NCBI GenBank assembly: GCA_900541785.1
Contig: UQKY01000004.1
Span: 1-64,000, forward strand
DNA length: 64,000 bases
Source of the DNA: an uncultured Collinsella sp.
Lineage (GTDB): Bacteria; Actinomycetota; Coriobacteriia; Coriobacteriales; Coriobacteriaceae
Direction: 5' to 3'
Shown here in pieces: positions 40,596 through 49,228 of this stretch. Under the pieces are notes generated by a model. It saw only the letters and a list, made by a program, of their open reading frames with translations, was not told where the DNA came from and made no database searches. Both the position numbers and the translations under genes were made by a program. Each line of letters starts with the position of its first letter. Within the stretch, counting starts at the first letter, position 1.

Positions 40596-40892
40596 ATGGG
40601 AAGCAAAAAGCGAGCCGCCTGGTCAAAGGCCAAAAGCGAGTTTTTGGGCGCTGCTACCGGCGGCGATATGAGCGACCTGTTTGCGCGCGAGGACGAGCGC
40701 CGCGACGCCCTGGACGCCGAGCGCGATGAAGCCTGGCGTTACAAATCGTGCGAACGCAAAAACCGTTACGACACGCGCGCCGAGGCCGAGGCCGTTATGG
40801 CCGACTGCGAAAACCGCGGACGCCGCGGGCTGGCCTGCTACAAATGCGAATACTGCGGCGGCTGGCACCTGACGTCGCACCCTTGGAAATAG
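40596..40892 (+). CDS. small zinc-ribbon-like protein
   Basis: A 98-residue, highly charged protein. A helical, Arg/Glu/Asp-rich N-terminal part (about residues 25-75) is followed by CYKCEYCGGWHLTSH, which offers Cys, Cys, Cys and two His as metal ligands. The ending resembles short zinc-motif proteins found in actinobacteria and phages that recognise nucleic acid. I cannot assign a function. ATG 40596 has GGAGAGAGG upstream, at long spacing; the TTG 21 bases earlier is less likely. Confidence 0.65.
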   Translation: MGSKKRAAWSKAKSEFLGAATGGDMSDLFAREDERRDALDAERDEAWRYKSCERKNRYDTRAEAEAVMADCENRGRRGLACYKCEYCGGWHLTSHPWK

Positions 40893-40940
40893 ACCCCGCA
40901 TCGGCACGGCACTGACGGAGCGCCGGCCATCGCACGAAAG

Positions 40941-41645
40941 CTACGGGCGCGGCGGCACCAAAACATCGTAGCGAACGGCCTTGCCCGCAAGTTGATAGCT
41001 CGGCTTAACACCGGCAAGCAGTGGCCCCTTCACCGGCCGCTTGATAACCAACTTGCGCGGGTGCACCGCAAGCGCAGCCTCGACCAGCGTCTCCTCATCG
41101 GCGCACGGCTGCTCCAGATGGTGCAAGAGTTGGAATTTCTTTTTAACCGCCGCGCTCTTGGTGCGTCCGGGAAACATGGGGTCCAGATACACCACGTCGG
41201 GAGCGGTGAGCTCGCCCCGCCCGATCAGCTCAGCTGTATGGTAAAGGCCGGCAATGCTGTCCTCGCCCTCATGTAAGCGCATGCGCGCCACGGCTGTCGC
41301 AAGCGCCGGATCATCTGCCGCGCGATCCAAAGCATCCTTGAGGAGCGCCGCGATCACGCAATCCTGCTCATACAGATCGACGGTAAAGCCCGCGGCCGCC
41401 AGCAGCAGCGAATCCTCGCCAAAGCCTGCCGTGGCGTCAATCGCCCATGGGCTCTCGATGCCTTTTGCGCGCGCAGCCTTTACCAGCAGTTCTTGCTGCA
41501 GACGGCCCTGCTTGAGCCGTGGAAGCATGCGGCCAAAATCGGCACGCAGCTCCATCGTGCCGTCGGTGAGCGTGAGGCCCTCGGACTTCCCGATCAGCTC
41601 AAGCCCCGCGGACCGAGCAACAGAAAAGGGATCGACGACGCCCAT
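40941..41645 (-). CDS. rsmJ: 16S rRNA (guanine-1516-N2)-methyltransferase
   Basis: A 234-residue class I methyltransferase. DATAGFGEDSLLLA (SAM motif I) and YLDPMFPGRTKSA (motif IV, DPMFP) are the hallmarks of RsmJ. It methylates guanine 1516 of 16S rRNA with SAM. HPRKLVIKRPVKGPLLAG near the end is also conserved. ATG 41645 follows AAGGAG. It is followed upstream on the same strand by a tiny membrane-protein gene. Confidence 0.9.
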   Translation of the reverse strand: MGVVDPFSVARSAGLELIGKSEGLTLTDGTMELRADFGRMLPRLKQGRLQQELLVKAARAKGIESPWAIDATAGFGEDSLLLAAAGFTVDLYEQDCVIAALLKDALDRAADDPALATAVARMRLHEGEDSIAGLYHTAELIGRGELTAPDVVYLDPMFPGRTKSAAVKKKFQLLHHLEQPCADEETLVEAALAVHPRKLVIKRPVKGPLLAGVKPSYQLAGKAVRYDVLVPPRP

Positions 41646-41708
41646 GGGTACTCCTTAACAAGCAAAACGAATACGTGAGCGCCGTTTATGTCGGCACCCA
41701 ACCGTCCG

Positions 41709-41852
41709 CTATTGTCCCACATGCGACATGGCCCACAGCATCCCAATGCAAAGCACCGCCATCAATCCCGTGCACACGGCAGCGATCACAGAATCACCCA
41801 TGCGCCTTCCCAACGACCGCGGCTCATGCACTTGCCCTGCTCCGTACATCAT
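41709..41852 (-). CDS. 47-residue membrane protein
   Basis: This short gene has a near-perfect ribosome site (GAAGGAGGAGCC) directly before ATG 41852. The peptide has a basic start (RSLGRRMGD) and one membrane helix (about residues 20-44, VIAAVCTGLMAVLCIGMLWA), ending HVGQ. It lies 63 bases upstream of rsmJ on the same strand. No family was recognised. Its strong ribosome site and clean one-helix design suggest a real small protein. Confidence 0.6.
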   Translation of the reverse strand: MMYGAGQVHEPRSLGRRMGDSVIAAVCTGLMAVLCIGMLWAMSHVGQ

Positions 41853-42079
41853 GGCTCCTCCTTCGGTCCAGCTCTTACCATGGACCCATCATCGCAGCGC
41901 CGCGCATACGCTGCCATCGATTTGGCTTACGTCCAGCTTTCCTTTTTGAAAGGTTGAACCGTATAGGCAAGAGACGCTTCCAAACGCATGCATCGCCCCG
42001 TTGAACTACAATGTGCTTCACCATATGTGCAGTACATTGGGTGCGCCAAGTTGGCGTACTCGTATCGAAAGGACCAGCC

Positions 42080-42481
42080 ATGAGCTTCACTCGCAAGACT
42101 CTCAAAATCCTTGCTCTCATCTACTTTGTTTTGGGCATCGCCAGCCTCGTCACCGCCGGCGTCGGTATCGCCACGGGCGGTCTCGATTCCACGTACGGTT
42201 CGTACGCCACGCTCGCAGCGGTCGTGCTTATCGCCAAGGGTCTCGTCGACCTTGCCGCAGGCGTCGCCGGTATCAAAGGCGCCAACAAGCCTTCGCAGGT
42301 GGACGGCGCGTTTAAGCTCGGTATTGTTGCCGCGGTCGCCACGCTTGCCCAAGCGGTGCTCACGCTTCCCGCGTTTGGCGGCGACGCCATCAACTTTGGC
42401 GCCTTTGTCATTGTGGTCTACGACCTGTTCTTTGTTCAGCAGGCACACGCCGTTAAGGCCGAGAACAAGGACCGCCTATAA
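42080..42481 (+). CDS. four-helix small membrane protein
   Basis: A 133-residue hydrophobic protein with four predicted helices (about 9-30, 45-67, 78-97 and 105-122) and a charged tail ending KAENKDRL. It starts at ATG 42080 behind GAAAGGA and has its own terminator. The pattern resembles small uncharacterised integral membrane proteins of actinobacteria (DUF-type). I cannot name a role. It may help keep membrane function, but nothing in the neighbourhood tells. Confidence 0.7.
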   Translation: MSFTRKTLKILALIYFVLGIASLVTAGVGIATGGLDSTYGSYATLAAVVLIAKGLVDLAAGVAGIKGANKPSQVDGAFKLGIVAAVATLAQAVLTLPAFGGDAINFGAFVIVVYDLFFVQQAHAVKAENKDRL

Positions 42482-42519
42482 GCGCTCGCTTCTCATAACC
42501 TCTGCAGCCAAGCAACTAA

Positions 42520-42557
42520 AAAGGGCCGATCGCGCATCTCCGCGGTCGGCCCTTTAC
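42520..42557 (+). terminator. Rho-independent terminator
   Basis: AAAGGGCCGATCGCG (42520-42534) pairs with CGCGGTCGGCCCTTT (42541-42555) with one G-U pair. It closes the four-helix membrane protein gene. Confidence 0.75.
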
Positions 42558-42574
42558 GTTTGCCCAGATAAAAC

Positions 42575-42608
42575 CCTACCAAAATGAACCTGTCCCTTTT
42601 TGGCAGGT
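42575..42608. repeat. GGGAC-core hairpin repeat, copy B
   Basis: CTACCAAAATGAACCTGTCC followed by CTTTTTGGCAGGT is nearly the same as 21985-22019 some 20 kb away. It lies directly at the 3' end of rlmA and may serve as its terminator. Confidence 0.7.
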
Positions 42609-42610
42609 TG

Positions 42611-43426
42611 TTAGCTGTGGCGGTACTCGGCGATGATGAAGTCGATGCCGGTTTGAAGGGTGTCCAAATTTGCCAGGCGCTCTTTGTCGGCAGGGCGCGT
42701 GCGATAGTAGTACGGCGTCATCTGGAACACCGCCTCGATGTCGGCCTGCGTCTGGAGCGTAATATTCGCAGATACCCGCTGCGTTCCGACCAACTCGAGC
42801 CCGGTGGTCTTCGGCAGCTTCTCATCGTTAAGGTACGGCGTGTCGTAGAGCACCTCCTTGAGCCCAAACAGATGACGGGCGCCCGGCACCACGGTGTAGA
42901 GCGAGCCTTCGGGCGCCAGCACGCGGGCAAACTCGCGCTCGTTGAAGGGAGCAAAGAGCTCGGTCACCATATCGAAGGCGCCATCGGCCACGGGGATGTC
43001 CTTCATGTTGGCCACGAAGTAGGTCGCATCGCCGCGCTTGGCAGCCAGGCGCACCATCTCTTTGCCCAAGTCGAACCCGTAAGCATCCACGCCCGGCATC
43101 GCGCCCATGGCACTCGTGTAATAGCCCTCGCCGCAGCAAATATCGAGCAGCGTCATGGAGCCGCTCGTAGACGCAGCACGCCCAGACATCCGCTTGCGCA
43201 CCAGCTCGACCATCGCATCGCGCAACGGCGCATAGTAACCGCGGTTCAGAAAGTCACGACGGCTGCGTGCCTGCGACTTGGGATCGCCCATGGAGTCGCC
43301 GCTCTTGGACGAGCGCAGTAGATATAGATAGCCCTCGCGCGCACGGTCAAACCGGTGTCCGCCCGCGCATGCGGCCCCGCGCTCGTCGTCCACCAACGGC
43401 TCATGGCAAACGGGACACAACAACAT
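42611..43426 (-). CDS. rlmA: 23S rRNA (guanine-N1)-methyltransferase RlmA family
   Basis: A 271-residue SAM methyltransferase. An N-terminal zinc finger (LLCPVCHEPL, then CAGGHRFD) and REGYLYLL are the RlmA I/II signature; LDICCGEGYYT is SAM motif I. It methylates G745 or G748 in helix 35 of 23S rRNA; the G748 enzyme gives tylosin resistance. Which site is used here cannot be told. ATG 43426 follows TAAGGAG. Confidence 0.9.
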   Translation of the reverse strand: MLLCPVCHEPLVDDERGAACAGGHRFDRAREGYLYLLRSSKSGDSMGDPKSQARSRRDFLNRGYYAPLRDAMVELVRKRMSGRAASTSGSMTLLDICCGEGYYTSAMGAMPGVDAYGFDLGKEMVRLAAKRGDATYFVANMKDIPVADGAFDMVTELFAPFNEREFARVLAPEGSLYTVVPGARHLFGLKEVLYDTPYLNDEKLPKTTGLELVGTQRVSANITLQTQADIEAVFQMTPYYYRTRPADKERLANLDTLQTGIDFIIAEYRHS

Positions 43427-43483
43427 GGCAACTCCTTAGCGCGAACAACACAACACCCACCATTGTCGCACGCCTTCCCCACC

Positions 43484-43539
43484 TAGTCATTGGGGACGTT
43501 CTTAAATGACTAGTCGTTTAAGAACGTCCCCAATGACTA
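43484..43539. repeat. 56-bp palindrome, TAGTCATTGGGGACG family
   Basis: Arms of 23 bases (43484-43506 and 43517-43539) are exact complements around TGACTAGTCG. The arm holds TAGTCATTGGGGACGTTC. A rearranged version of the same sequence is at 57351-57448. It lies between the divergent rlmA and MATE genes. Confidence 0.88.
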
Positions 43540-43604
43540 GTCGATTAGGAGTATCATCATCTGCGCAAATAAGCACGAAAGAGCATATTAGAGATTGAGA
43601 GCGT

Positions 43605-44987
43605 ATGGCTGACACCGTATCTAAGCACATTGACATGACCACCGGCTCGCTGTGGCGCAATATTCCCCTGTTCGCCTTCCCCGTGGCCGCCACGAGCATC
43701 TTGGAGCAGCTGTCGAACCTCATCGCCACGGTCATCATCGGTAACTTCTCGGGCGACCAGGGAACCCTCGCCATGGCGGCGGTCGGCTCCAATGTTCCGC
43801 TTACCAGTCTTATGCTCAACCTGTTTATCGGCATGTCGCTTGGCTCCAACGTGGTCATCGCCAACGCTATCGGCCGCAACGATCAGAACATGGTCAAACG
43901 CGCCGTCCATACCTCGATTTTAATGGCACTCGTGGGCTTTGTCGTCATCGCACTGGGCGAGATCTTTGCCGAGCCCATGCTCGCCGCGCTCAACGTTCCC
44001 GCCGAGACCATGCCGCTCGCCTCACTCTATCTGCGCGTCTTTTTGCTCAGCATGCCCTCGATCTTGCTCTACAACTTTGAGGCCGCGATCTTCCGCTCCG
44101 TCGGCATCACCCGCATGCCGCTGCGGGCGCTTGCCGTGTCCACCGTCCTCAACATTGGCCTGGACCTCATCTTTGTCCCCGTACTCCACTGGGGTGTCGC
44201 GGGCGTCGCCGTCGCCACCGCCATCGCCTACACCGTCAGCGCCGCCACACTCTTTATCCGCCTGCTCAAGACCGACTCCGTCGTCCGCGTCACCCCACGC
44301 GACCTGGCTATCGACCCCGTTGCCCTCAAGCGCATCGTCAAGATCGGCCTGCCCGCCGGCATCCAAAGCGCCGTCTTTGCCGTCGCCAACATCATCATCC
44401 AATCTGCCATCAACAGCCTGGGCACCGAGGTCATGGCGGCATCGAGCGCCGCCATGAGCCTGGAGTACGTGTGCTACAACCTGCTCAACAGCTTTAGCCA
44501 GGCTTGCACCACCTTTGTGGGACAAAACCACGGTGCCCGCCAGATCGACCGCTGCACCAAAACGCTTAAGGTCTGCCTGGTCGAAGGCGGTATCGTTGCG
44601 CTCACCACGATTATCGTCATCGTCGGCCTAGGGCGCGAGATCTTGTCGCTGTTCAACAGCGATCCCAACATCGTCTCGATCGGCTATATCCGCGTGTGTT
44701 CGATCTTCCCGGCGTACGCCTTTAGCATGTTCTACGAAAACATGTCAGGCTACCTGCGCGGCTTTGGTATCTCGCTCACGCCCGCCCTCATCACCATGAT
44801 CTGCGTCTGCGGCATCCGCTTCTATTGGGTTTTCTGCGTGTTCCCGCACTTCCGCACCTTTGCGAACATCATGATGGTCTACCCCATCAGCCTGGGCACC
44901 ACGGCGTTCTTTATGGTCGTGGCGGTACTACTTTGCCACCCGGCACGCACCTATCGCGCCACCCAAGCCAAAGCGACAGCCCGCTAA
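43605..44987 (+). CDS. MATE-family efflux transporter
   Basis: A 460-residue multidrug/sodium antiporter type protein with twelve membrane helices in two pseudo-symmetric halves. MTTGSLWRNIPLFAFPVAA, in which GSLWRNIPLFAFP is the typical MepA/DinF opening, VVIANAIGRND and TTFVGQNHGARQ are conserved in both halves. It exports cationic drugs or metabolites across the membrane. ATG 43605 follows GAGAG. A long palindrome lies upstream, in the 178-base gap to rlmA. Confidence 0.9.
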   Translation: MADTVSKHIDMTTGSLWRNIPLFAFPVAATSILEQLSNLIATVIIGNFSGDQGTLAMAAVGSNVPLTSLMLNLFIGMSLGSNVVIANAIGRNDQNMVKRAVHTSILMALVGFVVIALGEIFAEPMLAALNVPAETMPLASLYLRVFLLSMPSILLYNFEAAIFRSVGITRMPLRALAVSTVLNIGLDLIFVPVLHWGVAGVAVATAIAYTVSAATLFIRLLKTDSVVRVTPRDLAIDPVALKRIVKIGLPAGIQSAVFAVANIIIQSAINSLGTEVMAASSAAMSLEYVCYNLLNSFSQACTTFVGQNHGARQIDRCTKTLKVCLVEGGIVALTTIIVIVGLGREILSLFNSDPNIVSIGYIRVCSIFPAYAFSMFYENMSGYLRGFGISLTPALITMICVCGIRFYWVFCVFPHFRTFANIMMVYPISLGTTAFFMVVAVLLCHPARTYRATQAKATAR

Positions 44988-45014
44988 ACACCACACTCAA
45001 CGCCACGCCAGTCA

Positions 45015-45881
45015 TTAATTGACAATATGCGAGCTCATATAGTCGATAAAGCGCCTCGTGGCGATGGGCATGGTGTCCCAGCTGCGCCAGGCTGCCACCA
45101 CGTCGCGCGAGGGGGCATGCACGATGGGCCGCACACGAATATCGGCTCGCATGCCCTCCACAGTACGACGGTAGAGCATGCTCACGCCTAGGCCCTCCTC
45201 CACCATCGCCATGATGGTGTAGTCGTCGGTCACCTCGCTCGTCACGTGCGGCGACAGCCCATGCGCCGCAAATGCATCGAGCACCAGGCTCTGTTCGCCC
45301 TCATCCAGCAGCACAAACGGCTCGGACGCCAGGTCGGCGAGCGTTACCTTTTCCTTTGCCGTCAGCGGATGCGCGGCCGGCAACAATGCTACCAACTCGT
45401 CGTGATAGACCACGCGCTTCTCGAGCCCAGCGGTAAATCCACGCGCCGTAAAGCAAAAATCAACCACGCCATCGTGCACCCACTGGGCGTTGCGCGTGTA
45501 ATCGCCCTGCTTGAGGGTGAAGCGTACGCCCGGGTGCAGCGCACCAAAGTCGCGGATCACACGCGGCAGCACGGTACGACTCACGTTGGTAAACGTCGCA
45601 ATGCGAATATCGGTCGACGAAAGCCCCAGCAGTTCCTGGCGCTTGCCCTCGAGCTCGACCTCGGCGGTCACAATCTGGCGCAGGTACGGCAGATATTGTT
45701 TGCCGTCGCGCGTAAGCGAAACGCCCTGCTTACCGCGCTCGATAAGTGTGGTGCCCAGCTCGCGCTCGAGCGCCTTGACGGCCTGGCTCACCGCACTTTG
45801 CGTATAGCCCAACTCGTCCGCCGCGGCCTTAAGACTGCCGCGATCGACCACCATACAAACAATCTGATACCGCGATGCCAT
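45015..45881 (-). CDS. LysR-family regulator (second LysR/EamA pair)
   Basis: A 288-residue LysR protein with HTH residues GSLKAAADELGYTQSAVSQA (about 15-34) and an effector domain from about 90. ATG 45881 follows GGAGG. It is divergent from an intact EamA exporter, and the gap holds GCAAAACGTTTTGC, a perfect palindrome. It resembles the LysR at 4912-5769 in layout and in the VTDDYTIMAMVEEGLGVS region. The effector is unknown; control of the neighbouring exporter is inferred. Confidence 0.86.
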   Translation of the reverse strand: MASRYQIVCMVVDRGSLKAAADELGYTQSAVSQAVKALERELGTTLIERGKQGVSLTRDGKQYLPYLRQIVTAEVELEGKRQELLGLSSTDIRIATFTNVSRTVLPRVIRDFGALHPGVRFTLKQGDYTRNAQWVHDGVVDFCFTARGFTAGLEKRVVYHDELVALLPAAHPLTAKEKVTLADLASEPFVLLDEGEQSLVLDAFAAHGLSPHVTSEVTDDYTIMAMVEEGLGVSMLYRRTVEGMRADIRVRPIVHAPSRDVVAAWRSWDTMPIATRRFIDYMSSHIVN

Positions 45882-45904
45882 CGTGCCTCCACATCAATGC
45901 AGCC

Positions 45905-45918
45905 GCAAAACGTTTTGC
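45905..45918. promoter_or_regulatory. 14-bp perfect palindrome in LysR/EamA gap
   Basis: GCAAAACGTTTTGC lies 24 bases upstream of the LysR start and 122 bases upstream of the EamA start. It is a candidate operator for the LysR protein. Confidence 0.45.
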
Positions 45919-46039
45919 CAGCGCTTTTCGCACCAACTTTAGCGTTTCTTAATCATACTGAAGATACATTCGCTTTACTACATCCAAATCTGGGAGCAGA
46001 ATCCTTTGTGCGAAACCGTTCTGCAACAAAAGGAGTCCC

Positions 46040-46942
46040 ATGGATCGCAAAAAAGCAATCGCGCTCTCATTTTCCGTTCCCGTCGCATGGGGCTTTTCGT
46101 ATCCCCTCATGAAGATCGGTATGGACAGCATGAACGCCACGAGCATCGTCGCGCTACGCTGCATCATCGCCTTTGTGGTCTGCCTGTTGCTCTTCCACAA
46201 GCACGCGTTGCGCATCAACCGCGACCTTATGGTCCGTGCCGCCATCATCGGCGCCATTATGGCAACCGAGCTCACCTGCATGTGCCTGGGCTCTAGCCTC
46301 ACCTCCGCCTCCACCGCCGGCTTTTTGCAGAGCCTGACGGTCGTGATCGTGCCGTTTGCCAATGCCGCCCTGCTGCGCCGCGCCCCCGAGCGCAAAGTGC
46401 TCGTCGGCACCGCCATCGTCACCTGCGGTATGTTGCTGCTCTCGGGCGCCGACTTCACCAGCCTGAATCCCGGCGCGATCATCATGCTGCTCTCCGCTTT
46501 TGTCTATGCCGGCCACATCATTGTGGCGAAGCGCTTTGTCGAAGATGTCGACCCGCTTGCTCTGGGCGTTTGGCAGCTGGGCTTCGGCGGCTTGTTCTCG
46601 GGCATCGCCGCATGCGTCTTTGGCGGTTTCACACTTCCCAGTACGCCCTGCGAGATCGTCGTTGTCGTTGCCCTCGCACTCATCTGCTCTGCCTATGGCT
46701 TTATCACCCAGACGCTCGTGCAGCCCCACGTGCCCGCCGAAACCACCGGCTTCGCCTTCTCGCTCGAGCCGGTCTGCTCCGCCGTCTTCTCGTTCTTCTT
46801 GGTTGGCGAGATCCTGAGCCCCATCGCCTTCTTTGGCGCCGCCCTCATCCTAACCGGCGTCATGGTGGCAACCGTCGAGCTTCCGCGCCTCCGCGCACAT
46901 GGACAGGCTCGCATGACAGGAGCGCCCGAGCGCGTCTCGTAG
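46040..46942 (+). CDS. EamA/DMT-family exporter
   Basis: A 300-residue metabolite exporter with ten helices in two EamA repeats (about 5-140 and 150-285). FSVPVAWGFSYPLMKIG opens the first repeat and GFAFSLEPVCSAVFSFFLVGE is the typical end of the second (key part SLEPVCSAVFSFFL). ATG 46040 follows AAAGGAG. The family exports amino acids, sugars or drugs. It is the working counterpart of the broken EamA gene at 5888-6798. Confidence 0.88.
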   Translation: MDRKKAIALSFSVPVAWGFSYPLMKIGMDSMNATSIVALRCIIAFVVCLLLFHKHALRINRDLMVRAAIIGAIMATELTCMCLGSSLTSASTAGFLQSLTVVIVPFANAALLRRAPERKVLVGTAIVTCGMLLLSGADFTSLNPGAIIMLLSAFVYAGHIIVAKRFVEDVDPLALGVWQLGFGGLFSGIAACVFGGFTLPSTPCEIVVVVALALICSAYGFITQTLVQPHVPAETTGFAFSLEPVCSAVFSFFLVGEILSPIAFFGAALILTGVMVATVELPRLRAHGQARMTGAPERVS

Positions 46943-47030
46943 ACCCCACTCTTCATACAGCCGCGGCATAAAGGCAACCGGTGCGCCTTTACAATAGATG
47001 CCAACAGAGCATCTGCCATAAAGGAGCCCC

Positions 47031-47756
47031 ATGGACACCGCAACTCGCGACCGCAACATAGCAACTTGGTTGGGCGATGCGCCGCAGCCGGTACGTGACA
47101 CTACGAACCAGCTGCTCGAGCGCATCGCCCTTTTGCGTGCCGAGCAAACCATCTACCCGGCACAAGACGACATCCTCAATGCCCTCGCCTACACACCGGC
47201 CGACCAGGTCAAAGTTGTCATCTTGGGTCAAGACCCCTATCACGGACCCAACCAGGCCATGGGACTGTCGTTCTCGGTCCCCGCGACGCAAACCAAGCTG
47301 CCGCCGAGCCTGCGCAACATCTATAAGGAGCTCAAAGCCGATCTGGGCTGCCCCATTCCCGCCACGGGAGACCTAACCCCATGGGCACAACAGGGCGTTC
47401 TGCTCCTCAACACCACGCTCACCGTGCGCGAGCATGCCGCCAACTCGCACGCCAAACTGGGCTGGAGCACGCTCACCGACTACGTTATCGAACGCTGCTG
47501 CCAGCTGCCCCAGCCGGTAGTCTTTTTGGCATGGGGCCGCTTTGCCCAACAGATGGTCGAAGGTAAGCTCGTCGCGACTGGCGCGGGCAAGGCAACCGGC
47601 AAGTTCTGCCTGGCCTCCACGCACCCCTCGCCGCTTTCGGCTAACCGTGCCACGGCAGAACTCCCCGCCTTTATGGGGTCGCGCCCCTTCTCGGCAGCCA
47701 ATCGGCTACTCGAACAGCACGGCTCGACCCCCGTCAACTGGACTTGCCTCGGCTAA
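47031..47756 (+). CDS. ung: uracil-DNA glycosylase, family 1
   Basis: A 241-residue Ung that removes uracil from DNA. The water-activating motif GQDPYHG (Asp68), LLLNTTLTV, FLAWGRFA and the leucine-loop motif HPSPLS are all present, so the active site is complete. ATG 47031 follows AAAGGAG. A bidirectional terminator follows. It stands alone. Confidence 0.95.
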   Translation: MDTATRDRNIATWLGDAPQPVRDTTNQLLERIALLRAEQTIYPAQDDILNALAYTPADQVKVVILGQDPYHGPNQAMGLSFSVPATQTKLPPSLRNIYKELKADLGCPIPATGDLTPWAQQGVLLLNTTLTVREHAANSHAKLGWSTLTDYVIERCCQLPQPVVFLAWGRFAQQMVEGKLVATGAGKATGKFCLASTHPSPLSANRATAELPAFMGSRPFSAANRLLEQHGSTPVNWTCLG

Positions 47757-47771
47757 AAATCGATACATCAA

Positions 47772-47802
47772 AAACGCGCCCTGCTTTCCGTCGGGCGCGT
47801 TT
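47772..47802. terminator. bidirectional terminator between ung and SDR gene
   Basis: AAACGCGCCC (47772-47781) and GGGCGCGTTT (47793-47802) form a perfect stem, ending in T-rich sequence on both strands. Confidence 0.8.
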
Positions 47803-47803
47803 C

Positions 47804-48484
47804 CTATTCGGGCCAAATAAACTGTGTGCGGCCGGCCTCGCCGCCATCGATCAGCAGGCTCTGCCCGGTCATAAACCGGTTGGTCACGCCCACAAAGTAG
47901 ATCCACTCGGCGATCTCTTGGGCGGTGGCCCAGCGTTTAAGCGGCGTGAGCTCCATAATCTGATTCCACAGGTGCTCGTCTTCCATCACGCAACGGTTGA
48001 GCGGCGTGATAACGCCACCCGGGTCAACACTGTTGGCGATGGCCTGCGGTGCCAGGCGGTTTGCAAGGTTCTTGGTGTAGGCGATAACGCCGCCCTTGCT
48101 GGCGGCATAGGCGGGAAACTCCGATCCCGTATGCCCACTCGCCGACCCCACATTGACCACGGATTTAATAGCCGGCGCCGGCTTGGCGACAAGCCCCTCC
48201 CCCACAAAGGCGTAGCGCTCGGTCACGTTGATGGTGCCACACAGGTTGGCGGCGATATCGTCGGCCGAATCCTGCGTACCGGCAACGTTCACGATCACTT
48301 GGGGTTCAAGGTCGCCTGGAAACGAGCCCGGCTCGCGGACATCAACAATCAGATGGCGGTAGCACTCGTGTTCGATCGCCGCCGGCAGCAGATCAAAGCC
48401 CACGACCTCGTGGCCCTCGTCCAAAAAGCGCTGCACGCATGCGGCTCCGATACCGCCCGAAGCGCCCGTGATCAAAACCCGCAT
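47804..48484 (-). CDS. short-chain dehydrogenase/reductase
   Basis: A 226-residue SDR. The NAD(P) site is TGASGGIG (residues 6-13), NVAG holds the structural Asn-Ala-Gly, and the catalytic residues are Ser in NVGSASG and Tyr/Lys in YAASK. It ends INGG-like LLIDGGEAG. Asp32 in GFDLLP suggests NAD rather than NADP. The start follows TAAGGAG 9 bases past the end of the VUT transporter gene, so the two form an operon. The substrate is unknown. Confidence 0.88.
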   Translation of the reverse strand: MRVLITGASGGIGAACVQRFLDEGHEVVGFDLLPAAIEHECYRHLIVDVREPGSFPGDLEPQVIVNVAGTQDSADDIAANLCGTINVTERYAFVGEGLVAKPAPAIKSVVNVGSASGHTGSEFPAYAASKGGVIAYTKNLANRLAPQAIANSVDPGGVITPLNRCVMEDEHLWNQIMELTPLKRWATAQEIAEWIYFVGVTNRFMTGQSLLIDGGEAGRTQFIWPE

Positions 48485-48493
48485 ACTTGCTCC

Positions 48494-49216
48494 TTAGGCG
48501 GTTGCGTGGCGCTCGAGGTACTCGGAGCCCACATTCTCGCGCTCCCAGCCGCGCACGACCTTGTAGCCCACGGGGCTTAGGAAGACCTCGCACAGCAGCT
48601 CAGCAACAGCGCCCGTCAGCGAGCACATGAGGACTTGCACCCAGGTCCAGCCGAAGAACGTGTGGCTCACCACAATGGCAAAGACCAGATTGTCGATAAA
48701 CTGGCCAACACCCGTGGACACATAGGAGCGGAAGGCAAAGCTCGCAAAGTTATTCTTTTTGAGCATACGGCCGAGCGACTGGTTGAGCGTGGAGTTAACC
48801 ACGGCAGAAACGAGCATTGCCAGCGAAGAGCCCAGCACCACGTACCAGGTGCCGCCGATGGTGGCGTTAAGGGCAGTGTTGACCTCGATCATGCCCGTGT
48901 CGTAGTAGGCGCCCCACATGCCGGGCGTGAGCGAGCATGCCCAAAAGCACAGGCTCACGGCCAGGTTGACCAGCAGCGCGAGGATAGAGATTTTGATGGA
49001 TGCCTTGGCGCCAAAGCGCTTGCAGATCATGTCCTGGCACAAAAACGAGACCCAGCTCACCACAAAGCCGCAATCGAGTGCCAGATACGGCAAGCTGATA
49101 AGCTCCTTGTTGGCCAGCAGGTTCATCATGATGACGCTCACGAAAAACAGCGAAACCGTTGCCGCGGGAATGCTCCGCAACAGGACCTTGTAGTCCTCCA
49201 TGACCTTCTTGATCAT
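48494..49216 (-). CDS. VUT-family transporter (YhhQ-like queuosine precursor importer)
   Basis: A 240-residue protein with six membrane helices. The VUT/DUF165 pattern is seen in LLANKELISLP, DCGFVVSWVSFLCQDMIC and FIDNLVFAIV. YhhQ relatives import queuine or preQ0/preQ1. The gene begins at ATG 49216 with AAAGGAG, and a candidate preQ1-I riboswitch runs into the ribosome site, which supports that role. It forms an operon with an SDR gene downstream. Other VUT members may carry different vitamins. Confidence 0.83.
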   Translation of the reverse strand: MIKKVMEDYKVLLRSIPAATVSLFFVSVIMMNLLANKELISLPYLALDCGFVVSWVSFLCQDMICKRFGAKASIKISILALLVNLAVSLCFWACSLTPGMWGAYYDTGMIEVNTALNATIGGTWYVVLGSSLAMLVSAVVNSTLNQSLGRMLKKNNFASFAFRSYVSTGVGQFIDNLVFAIVVSHTFFGWTWVQVLMCSLTGAVAELLCEVFLSPVGYKVVRGWERENVGSEYLERHATA

Positions 49217-49228
49217 TATGTACTCCTT

